Source of the DNA: Cryptomeria japonica
Lineage: Eukaryota; Streptophyta; Pinopsida; Cupressales; Cupressaceae
Direction: 5' to 3'
DNA: 64,000 bases
NCBI RefSeq assembly: GCF_030272615.1
Contig: NC_081413.1
Span: forward strand, 335,586,302 to 335,650,301
Positions 55,921 to 64,000 of the stretch are shown here, one piece after another. The position numbers were made by a program, and so were the translations under genes. Within the stretch, counting starts at the first letter, position 1. The number at the start of each line of letters is the position of its first letter. The notes below the pieces were generated by a model, which searched no databases, was not told the origin of the DNA, and was given only the letters and a program-made list of their open reading frames with translations.

Positions 55921-56466
55921 TTAGTCCTTGAATAATTTCTTACTCAGAGTGATAACCTCTTCCTTCCCAAAACCCATAGTAAGCAATATTGCTAGAAATG
56001 TAGCTGGGATATCACAATTCACTCTATAACAAAACTCATGACTAAAATGTTCTTCTCCCATAATTGCCTGAATGGCTCTTAGAGAGAAATAATCGCGGTC
56101 ATTTAAAACTCCACCCCATCTCTCCACTTTAACTTCTCCCCTAAATTCCATTAAATGATTATCACTTGTAGACAAAAGTTTTAGGTTTGACTCTATTTTG
56201 CCTAAATTGAAAAAACCCAACTTAACTATTTCCTCATAACCTACGTTGGCCTTGAAGGTTCCTATATTAGATCTTGTCCATATAAGTCTATCTTCCCCAC
56301 TTCTTATGGTGATATGCCTATCTGCCAAAGACTCCCTATATTCTCTTTTTTCAACTTTTGAAAGGAGTGTATTATTAACACTTTTCCATTCCCAACCTAG
56401 GGCTAGATCACCACTCAAGATACTTATGTAGTCTTTTAAATATAAGCCCCAAGTGTTGCTAAGCAC
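55921..56466 (-). pseudogene. LINE ORF2 C-terminal region
   Basis: 181 codons without a stop. The first half has the pattern found after RT in plant LINEs: HITIRSGEDRLIWTRSNIGT, then FKANVGYEE. The second half (KIESNLKLLSTSDNHLMEF, FCYRVNCDIPATFLAILLTM, GFGKEEVITLSKKLFKD) does not show the Cys/His pattern of the usual zf-RVT domain, so it may be divergent or replaced. It is joined to the RT by a broken stretch at 56,467-56,860. Confidence 0.6.
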
Positions 56467-56861
56467 TTCCTTAATTCTAGGAATAATGTGAGCACTCTCT
56501 AAAGCGGGTTATCCTCCCCATGAGTCACTCCAGAATTTAACTTTAGTTCCTACAACCACATCCTATGTGATTTTGTTTGAAATAAGTTGTCTGCATTCTA
56601 ACTTAAAGTTCCAAACCCTAGATCCTTTTGGAGGGTTTTGAGATCTAAAGATGCTGCTAGGATATGAACTTGTTAGATAATAATTTTTTAAAATTTAAAC
56701 CTACTTTTTACTAGGCTCTTCATACATATGCCAATTAATTTTGCACCTAAAGCTAGACTCTGTCAACTTAGGTTTTTCAGCTTGGATCCCCCAAAATCTC
56801 TAGGACTACAAATTATGTACAAACAAATAGTAGCCAGTTTCTTATCTACTGCAGGACCTTG

Positions 56862-57547
56862 CTAAAAGAATCTTCTCAATAATTTGTCTATCTTTTCTTT
56901 TGCTCCTTGGGTTAAAGGAAGGCAAGACAATTGGTAAATGGGTAGAGCTAATAATACTAATTTAATCATAGTGGTTCTACCAGCATTGGATAGCCACTTA
57001 CCTTTCCAAGACACTATCTTAAGTTCAATTTTGGAATCCCAAAGTTTATTTACCCTAACCCCCTTATCCAAAGAAAGCCCAAGATATCTTCTTGGAAATG
57101 TTCCTTTTTTGTATCCTAGAATGATATAAATATCCTCCTCATCTTTTTCTCTAGTGTTCAGAAATAATATTCCTGACTTATTCGCATTAACACTCTGACC
57201 TAAGGCTTTGGAATATTTTTGCAGTGCAGTTTTTAAAGCTCTAGCCTCGTTTATATCGCTAAATCCAAAGAGCATCTTATCATCAACAAATTGATGATGA
57301 GCTATGTTATCTATTCCTCCTGTCATCTTGACCCCTCTAATACCGCCCATTGAGTGCATAGTATTTACTAACCTACCAAAGGCTTTGCCATTATAATTAA
57401 AAGAAAAGGAGATAAAGGATCTCCCTGTCTCAACCCTCTAGATATACCAAAGTATCCTTTGAGAGATCCATTAACTATTAAAGACATTCTAGGTCTAGAT
57501 ATGTAGCTAAAGATTAAGTTTATAGATTGCTTGGCAAAGCCAAATGT
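56862..57547 (-). pseudogene. LINE reverse transcriptase fragment
   Basis: Two frames. At 57,547-57,368 are FGFAKQSINLIFSYISRPRM and GISRGLRQGDPLSPFLLII, the RT motif just before the active site. After a stop, 57,359-56,862 has IAHHQFVDDKMLFGFSDINE, the active site with FVDD for the usual FADD, then the LINE thumb region (RYLGLSLDKG, WKGKWLSNAGRTTMIKLVLL, ALPIYQLSCLPL). This is the enzyme for target-primed reverse transcription. The ATG that opens the first frame comes from the copia F LTR. Confidence 0.88.
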
Positions 57548-59066
57548 TGTTGGCATTTTAGCATTAAGTTGTCATTCATGTCAACCGACATGATGGATAT
57601 TCACATGAGTGCGAGCAGAAAGAATGAAGGCTTACCAGTAAGGCATAAACCGATCTGAAGGATAGTTGCTTGTTTATGATGAAGAGGCAAAATGTGAAAG
57701 TTGTCACAAACCACTAGAGATGAAGACCTGTTACTGGTATAGTGTGCACTACCAGTTAGAAGAAGAAGAAGGTATTACCCATAAAGCCATGAACCGATAT
57801 GAGTTGGTTGAATGATCAATTTTGAACCGACTATGTGTCATTGAGAAGAGTGATTGACCACGGTGATGCCATGTGGAGTTGAGGTGGCAAATAGGCAGAG
57901 GTTGATAAAACCATCATCGACACGGTTGGTGAAATTGTCTGTCGATATAAATAAAATAGCCACAAATCATGGGATTGTAACCAACCATTGCGACTCAAGG
58001 TAGAAACAATGACAGAGGAAGATCAAGGAGTAGTTGGTGCCTGGATCAATGCAAAGGAAATTCGATTCAGGAAGACCTCAAAAAGGAAACAGTAGAAGTG
58101 TTTTATATGTCGACAGATTTCAAGGTAGAAGATCTTGTTTGAGATTGCTATTCTCAGCAAATATGTGTTGGATAATGGAAACCATGTATAGATGCATCCT
58201 TGAAGGATAGGTGATCGATCTAAGATAGGCTGGATCGGATCTCATGAAGATTGTATCAGGAAGAGGAAACCCTAACCGCTCTGAAGTTTGAATTTCTTTC
58301 TAGAGGGATATCACGAGATAAAAGAGGAGAGCTCGAGATAGAGGAGTTGATGCTACAGAGAAGAGGAAGAGAAAAGAGAAAGAGTTGGTGAAAGAAAAGT
58401 ATCACTAGCCTTAGAAATAGCTCTAAGAAATTTGCAGTGTAGGTGAGCAAGCATACCGGTGAGAGGATTCTACCGGCATAACTATAGTTTTGAATTTAAC
58501 CCAAACATGCAAGGTGTGGCACAACAGGAAGCATCTAAGTGTGACACAGAGTGTTGAGATACTGTGTGAGAGAGGGAGAAAAAGATAACAAAGGATGAGA
58601 ATCATAGAAAGTAATCTCACAACCTGCAAAGTGAGATTTTGTGGAGGAGAAAAGATTGTCAACCGATAGTAAGTTATTTGAACAAAGAGTTATAGAATTC
58701 ATTTGCAACAAGAGGCCTTAATTGTATTCAAATACTATTTCAATATACATTGCCAAGTTGAAGCTTGGTGCTCCTTGGGTTGGTGCTCTAAATCTTTGTA
58801 ATTCAGTGTTTTACCTGTGAGGCTAGATTGGAGCAATAGTCTTCAGCAGCTTTTCTCACCGAGGTTTTTCCCACATTGGGTTTTCCTTGTAAATCTGGTG
58901 TTGAGAGCTACATTTGTGTGAATGATCTCTTTGGCTTTCTTTTTTGTTCTACCGGTTTGACGGTTTAGTGTTTAAGTGAATAACTGATATTTTGAAGTTT
59001 ATTTGAAAGTCAATAGTTTAGCAACCACTGATTCACTCCCCTCTCAGTGGTAGTATGTGTTCAACA
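57548..59066 (+). repeat. 5' LTR of copia F (1,519 bp)
   Basis: Starts TGTTGGCATTTT and ends TGTGTTCAACA. It is repeated from 62,961. It contains a CTCACCGAGGTTTTTCCC block near its 3' end that is shared in reverse with copia E, and many CCGGT/ACCGGT words. The short minus-strand open frames at 58,256-58,662 look non-coding. Confidence 0.92.
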
Positions 59067-59068
59067 AT

Positions 59069-59082
59069 TGGTATCACAGCCC
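59069..59082 (+). promoter_or_regulatory. Primer-binding site of copia F
   Basis: TGGTATCACAGCC two bases after the LTR, an initiator tRNA-Met type site with one change (CAC for CAG). Confidence 0.88.
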
Positions 59083-59132
59083 AGGTTCCTGGTTAACTTT
59101 AAACCCTTGGTAGATTCTGGACTTTGAACACA

Positions 59133-60590
59133 ATGGCAAGAAATGTGTCTGCTTCCTCAAAAGCCCCCATGTTTGATGGATCCAACTATGCCTTCTAGAG
59201 CAGAAGAATGGAGACCTAAATTTCCTCCTTGGGTTTTGATGTGTGGATGTCTATCAAGAATGGGTATGTTGTTCCTAATGCTCCTCCCTCTTATCCGGAT
59301 GCCAAAAAGGAGTATGAGAATAATGAAAAGGCCAAACATGCTATCTTGAGTGGACTATCTAATAATGAATTTGTCAAAGTCATGCACTGTATTTTGGCAA
59401 AGGAGACGTGGGACAAATTGCAGAGGTTGTTTGAAGGAGATGCAAAATTCAAAGAAGCAAAGCTGCAAACACTAAGGGACCAACTTGAAATCATCAAAAT
59501 GAAAGATGATGAAAAGATTGTAGACTATCTTCACAGATTTTATGAAATAATGAATACAATTAGAGGACTTGGAGAAGAGATTACAGATGAGATTCTTGTC
59601 AAGAAGGTACTTAGATCTCTCACACCCAAGTACGATACTAAGGTGTCTGCCATAGAAGAAGCCAAGGATCTGAATACCTTTACAATGGATGAGTTATTTG
59701 GCTCTCTGAGAGCCTATGAGATGAGAACAACCAGTGATACTTCCTCAAGGAAAGAAGTAGCATTCAACATCACCAAAAAGGGCAAAGAAGTAGCTACTCA
59801 TAAATAATCTAGTGAAGAATTTGATGCAAAAGTAGAAATTTTTTCCAAGAAGCTCAAAAGAGGATCCAGATGGTACAAAGGAAAGCTACCACTTAAATGT
59901 TTCAACTGCAGGAAGGTGGGACACTGCTGCAAATTGTGCTAACAAAGACACCAGTGGCTTAGGCTTTGAAGAAGGTCAAAGTTCAACCCACAAAGATAAA
60001 TCTGGCAAAGGAATAATGTTCACCTCTTCAACTAAAGGTGAAGAAAATAAGACATTCACTGTAGGCAAGGATACCGACAAAAAGACATATGCAGATGATG
60101 TTGGAAATTGCCACTCAAATCGGTATACAACAATAAACTGGAGGTCACACTTCTTGTACCAACATGCAGATCCAAGGAGAAATGCAAGAATTGACCGTGA
60201 AGGATTCACCAAACTCAACAACATGAAGGGAAGACCCCTAATGAGGCATCTCCATTCAGGACCAAGACAACCTTATCGATATGTTCCAAACTTTCATGGT
60301 TACTGTTACCGGTACAAAAATTTGGGCATAGAATAGATGACTATAGATTAATTAATAAGAGCTATGAAAGTAGAAATCCATTTAATGCACTTTGGGATAT
60401 GAATGTGGTTTGTTATCAGTGCAATGGATATGGTCATAAGATTTTTGATTGTAGAAATAATAAACCAATACCCTTAAGGATGTTTCCTTAAATGAAAATA
60501 TAAAATGCTATAAATGTCAAGAGTTTGGACATATAGAAAAGTTTTATAAAAAAAGGAAGATCAATCAGAAGAAGACAAATCTGGATCAAG
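59133..60590 (+). pseudogene. Copia F gag with up to three zinc knuckles
   Basis: Starts at ATG 59,133 (MARNVSASSKAPMFDGSNYA) and meets a TAG where Trp is expected. The main open part (59,229-59,807) is a UBN2-type gag core (ILAKETWDKLQRLFEGDAKF, VDYLHRFYEIMNTIRGL, VLRSLTPKYDTKVSAIEE). Three knuckle-like motifs follow. They are CFNCRKVGHCCKLC (59,896), CYQCNGYGHKIFDC (about 60,412) and CYKCQEFGHIEKFY (60,508), the last with its final Cys as Tyr. Frames change between them. Typical copia gag has one or two knuckles. Confidence 0.82.
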
Positions 60591-60719
60591 AGCCGGTAAC
60601 TAAACCTGAGCTCAATATAGCAGCTAACAAGAAGAAGGAGACCAAACTAGTTTGGGTTGAGAAAGAAAAGGAAAAGGCAGAATCAGTTCTCATAGTACAA
60701 ACTGCCTTACATGCTAAAA

Positions 60720-61727
60720 GGAAAAATCTATGGGTGGTAGATAGTGGTTGCTCAAGCCATATGACTGGTGATAAAAAGAAATTCATTAAACTTGAAGACT
60801 GGAAAGGTGGATGAGTAAGGTTTGGACACAATTCTTCCATCAAAATAAAGGGAAAATGAACTCTTAGGCATTGATGGAAAACTGAAGGCACATGATGTAT
60901 ATTATGTAGAAGGCCTAAAGCACAATTTGTTGAGTGTGAGTTAGATGTGTGACAAAGGTTACAAATTCACTATTGACTCAACCAGTTGCTAGATAAAGAA
61001 AGACAGTACCGATAAAGTTGTGGCAGAAGGAAAGAGAACAAATGGAAATGTTTATAATCTGAAGAAATGCTATGAATCTCAATGTATGTTAGGACAAGTA
61101 GATGAAAGTTTGTTGTGGCACTGAAGACTATTCCACATAAATTTTGATAGCCTAGTTGCAGTAAGCAAAAAGGGGTGTGTGAGGAATATTCCACCCATCA
61201 TCAAAACGGTAAACACATTGTGTGATGAATGTGTAAAAGGTAAGCAAACTAAAGTGAGCTTCAGGACAAAAGAGCACAACACCTCAATGCCACTCGAAAT
61301 TGTGCATACAGATCTATGTGGTCCAACTCAAACAAGAGCACTTGTCAGTGAAAGATACTTTATGCTCTTCATTGATGACTACTAAAGAATGACATGGGTC
61401 ACCTTTCTACAAGATAAATCACAATGATTTGCAAGATTCAAGACCTTTCGAAAGTTGGTGGAAAAAGAAAGTGGGTACAGGTTAAAATGCATAAGATCAA
61501 AGAGGGGTGGAGAGTTTACGTCAAATGAATTGGAAGATTATTGTGAAAAACATGGAATTAGAAGGCAATACTCTGCTCCTAGGACACCACAACAAAATGG
61601 CGTGGTAGAAAGGTAGAACAAGATAGTCAAGGAGATGGCTAGAACCATGTTAAATGAGGCCAATCTATCGGACACATATTGGAAAGAAGTTGTTCAACTG
61701 CTGCATATAATTTGAATCGGGTTCAAT
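60720..61727 (+). pseudogene. Copia F protease and integrase, C-terminus deleted
   Basis: Protease LWVVDSGCSSHMTGDKKKF with the DSG intact. GAG-pre-integrase cysteines follow at 61,210 (LCDECVKGKQTK). The integrase core has EIVHTDLCGPTQTR (first Asp) and GVVER (Glu), but the second motif reads IRSKRGGEF, so the Asp is Lys. Many stops occur. At about 61,720 the sequence jumps from AYNLN-type integrase wording straight to [15 protein letters not shown]. The integrase end, the linker and the first half of RT are therefore missing. Confidence 0.86.
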
Positions 61728-62180
61728 TAAGAAGGCCTTGTATGGTCTAAAGCAAGCTCCTAGAGCATGGTACTCAAGACTAGATTAGTATCTGAAGGAG
61801 CAGGAATTCAAAAAGGGAAGTGTTGATAGAAATTTGTAAATAAAGAAAGATGGGAACCACATGATCATTGTGGTTGCGTATGTAGATGACATCATCTTTG
61901 GAGGCAACAAGGACAGCCTTTGCAAAGAATTTACTGATCAAATGTAGTCAAAATTTGAGATGTCAATGCTTGGTGAATTGAATTACTTCCTTGGTTTGCA
62001 GATATTGCAGCAAGATAAAGGAATCTTTATCTCACAAATCAAGTATGCAAAGGAGATGTTGAAAAAATTCCAACTGGAAGATTGTAAATCGGTAAGTACC
62101 CCCATGGTGACCGGCAACAAATTGAGCAAGAATGATGAATCACCAAAGGTGGATAAAACCCTATACAGATCCATGATAGA
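61728..62180 (+). pseudogene. Copia F reverse transcriptase, N-terminal half deleted
   Basis: Starts at [19 protein letters not shown] and carries the active site IIVVAYVDDIIFGGNKDSLC and the thumb LGELNYFLGLQILQQDKGIF up to the PMVTGNKLSKNDES segment. The catalytic Asp pair is intact. Stops interrupt at 61,786 and 61,947. Confidence 0.87.
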
Positions 62181-62825
62181 CAGTCTACTATATCTAGCTA
62201 CTTCAAGACTGTATATAGTTCAAATAGTATGCATGGTGGCCAGATTCCAAGTTGCACCAAAGCAGTCACATATGAATGTTGTTAGTAGAATTTTTAGGTA
62301 CCTACAAGGGACACTCAACTATGGTTTGTGGTATCCTAAATAAGGAGATTTTATCTTGGAAGCATACACTGATGTTGATTGGGAAAGTTGCATTGATGAT
62401 CAAAAGAGCACAAGTGGTGGTGCATTCTTTCTAGGTGACCGGTTGGTCTCATGGCATAGCAAGAAATGAGACTCAGTCTCTCTATCTACTATTGAAGCCG
62501 AATACATTGCTACTGCTACATGCTACTCTTGGGTGCTTTGGATGAAGAAGACTCTCAAAGACATACAAGTGGATATCATTGATCCTATTCTCATCTGATG
62601 TGACAATTCGAGTGCAATCAACATAGCAAAGAATCCAGTCATGCATTCCAGAACAAAGAACATTGCTATAAAGTATCACTTTCTTAGAGAGAAGGTTGAA
62701 GGATAGGAGGTAAGGATGTATTCTGTTCCTACTAGTGAACAAGTAGCAGACATTTTCAACAAACTATTATCGGTAAGCACTTTTGAGTACCTCCGACACA
62801 AGTTGGGAGTTGTGTCATCTGTCTA
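62181..62825 (+). pseudogene. Copia F RNase H
   Basis: Frame with stops. It has YRSMIDSLLYLATSRLYIVQ, RYLQGTLNYGLWYPK, a stop, then AYTDVDWESCIDDQKSTSGG, LSTIEAEYIATATCYSWVLW, DNSSAINIAKNPVMHSRTKN and EQVADIFNKLLSVSTFEYLR. The catalytic acidic residues can be followed, but at least three in-frame stops are present. It ends at TAA near 62,825. Confidence 0.87.
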
Positions 62826-62949
62826 AGAATGCCTTATGTGGTTTAGGGGGAGTTTGGTATGGATCAAAGGAGGAGTGCACAATACCCTTTGTCATTGTGT
62901 CAAAGGGGGAGAAATGTGATTGTCTTGCAAGAAGTTGACATCAATGTCA

Positions 62950-62960
62950 AAGGGGGAGAT
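62950..62960 (+). promoter_or_regulatory. Polypurine tract of copia F
   Basis: AAGGGGGAGAT directly before the 3' LTR at 62,961. An earlier CAAAGGGGGAGAAATG at about 62,903 is a second candidate. Confidence 0.88.
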
Positions 62961-64000
62961 TGTTGGCATTTTGGCATTAAGTTATCATTGATGTCAACCG
63001 ACATGATGGATATTCACATCAGTGTGAGCAGAAAGAATGAAGGCTTACTAGCAAGGCATAAACTAGATTGAAGGATAGTTGCTTTTTTATGATGAAGAGG
63101 CAGAATGTGAAAGTTGTCACAAACCACTAGAGGTGAAGATGTGTTACTGGTATAGTGTGCACTACTGGTTAGCAGCAGAAGAAGGCCTTATCGATAAAGG
63201 TGTGAACCAGTATGAGTTTGTTGAATGATCAAGTTTGAATCGACTATGTGTTGGTGAGAAGAGTGATTGACCATGGTGATGCCATGTGGAGCCGAGGTGG
63301 AAAATAGGTAGAGGTTGATAAAACCATCATCGACACGGTTGGTAAAACTATTTGTCGATATAAATGAAACAACCAAAAATTATGGGATTGTAACTGACCA
63401 TTGTGAATTGAGGTAGAAACAATGACAGAAGAAGATCAGGGAGTAGTTGGCACCTAAATCAATGCAAAGGAAATCTAATTTAGGAAGACCTTGAAAAGGA
63501 AATAGCTAAAGCATTTTATGTGTCGACAAATTTCAAGGCAGACGATCTTGTTCAAGATTGCTATTCTCAGAAAATATATGTTGGATAATGGAAATCATGT
63601 ACATATGCATCCTTGAAGGATAGGTGATCAATCCAAGATAGGTTGGATTGAATCTCATGAAGATTGTGTTGGGAAAAGGAAACCCTAACTACTCTAAAGT
63701 TTGAATTTCTTTCTGGTGGGAAACCATGGGATAAAAGAGGAGAGCTCAAGATAGAGGAGTTGATGTTGCAGAGAAGAGGAAGAGAAAATAGAAAGAGTCA
63801 GTGAAAGAGAAGTATCTCTAGCCTTAGAAATAGTTCTAAGAAATTTGCAGTGTAGGTGAGAAGGCATACCGGTGAGAGGATTCTACCGGCATAACTATAG
63901 TTTTGCATTTAAGCCAAACCCGCAAGGTGTGGTACAACAACAACATCCAAGTGTGACACAGAGTGTTGAGAGACTATGTGAGAGAGGGAGAAAAAGATAA
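62961..64000 (+). repeat. 3' LTR of copia F, truncated by window end
   Basis: TGTTGGCATTTTGGC onward repeats 57,548 to about 58,590. Differences are scattered and mostly transitions. By comparison with the 5' LTR it should end near 64,480. Confidence 0.92.

Larger units (their letters stand above)
55797..57547 (-). mobile_element. LINE (L1-type) fragment cut by copia F
   Basis: Minus-strand non-LTR retrotransposon, 3' part of ORF2. It is cut at 57,547, where the copia F LTR begins, so the upstream part should reappear beyond the right edge of the window. The last recognisable coding lies near 55,921. I see no poly(A) tail at the low-coordinate end, so that border is approximate. Confidence 0.8.
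57548..64000 (+). mobile_element. Ty1/copia element F (3' LTR runs off the window)
   Basis: Plus-strand copia element. The 5' LTR is 57,548-59,066 (1,519 bp). Gag, protease, integrase and the second half of RT with RNase H follow. The polypurine tract is at 62,950 and the 3' LTR begins at 62,961. About the last third of the 3' LTR is outside the window. The element inserted in the LINE. The five bases before it are AATGT, the candidate TSD. An internal deletion joins integrase directly to mid-RT. Confidence 0.92.

Noticed and set aside
58256-58662. Minus-strand frames rich in Leu/Ser/Phe
   Set aside because: They come from purine-rich LTR sequence of copia F read in antisense.

Overview
This window looks like intergenic DNA from a large-genome land plant, with almost all recognisable sequence derived from retrotransposons. 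It is AT-rich. It carries plant-type Ty1/copia elements (tRNA-iMet primer sites, AAAGGGGGAGAT polypurine tracts), Ty3/gypsy elements of the chromovirus and Tat-like types, and an L1-type LINE. The LTRs are very long (about 4-5 kb) and most copies are badly decayed. That combination would fit a conifer or other gymnosperm, but the organism is an inference. I found no intact host gene, no rRNA or tRNA gene, and no CRISPR array.

Layout. Bases 1-2,187 hold the 5' part of a minus-strand copia element (D) with a 390-bp LTR. Bases 2,188-6,314 are old sequence containing a ruined minus-strand gypsy RT-RNase H. Bases 6,315-10,307 hold the 3' part of a minus-strand copia element (E). A LINE-type 3' tail follows at about 10,308-10,551. 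From 10,552 to 52,882 there is a deep nest whose target-site duplications (TSDs) can be read directly. The outermost layer is a solo chromovirus LTR on the plus strand (TSD GGAAT). It is split by a giant Tat-like gypsy element on the minus strand (11,382-49,257, TSD AGGGG, LTRs of about 5.0 kb). That element is split inside its protease gene by a plus-strand copia element C (20,484-41,605, TSD TCCCA). The 3' LTR of C is split by a full-length minus-strand chromovirus B (26,930-41,346, TSD GGTTT), of the same family as the outermost solo LTR. The 3' LTR of B is split by a 594-bp poly(A)-tailed retroposon (27,123-27,716, TSD CCAAAAGA). After the nest come an AT microsatellite, an orphan broken reading frame at 54.3 kb, and a minus-strand LINE (55.8-57.5 kb). 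The LINE is cut by copia element F (57,548 to beyond the window end).

The most notable object is the giant Tat-like element. Both of its 5-kb LTRs carry, on the sense strand, a degraded reading frame of roughly 1,000 codons that is neither gag nor pol. In front of it, in U3, lies a ~600-bp tract crowded with TCGAT motifs. The internal region runs gag - protease - extra (archaeal-type) RNase H - RT - RNase H - integrase, with the extra RNase H before RT. The second notable object is a GC-rich array of short palindromes in the chromovirus LTR. The arm sequence differs between subfamilies but the pairing is kept.

Every element here carries stops, frameshifts or lost catalytic residues, and many of these are C-to-T/G-to-A transitions. 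The window is best read as a fossil record of successive insertions rather than a set of working genes.
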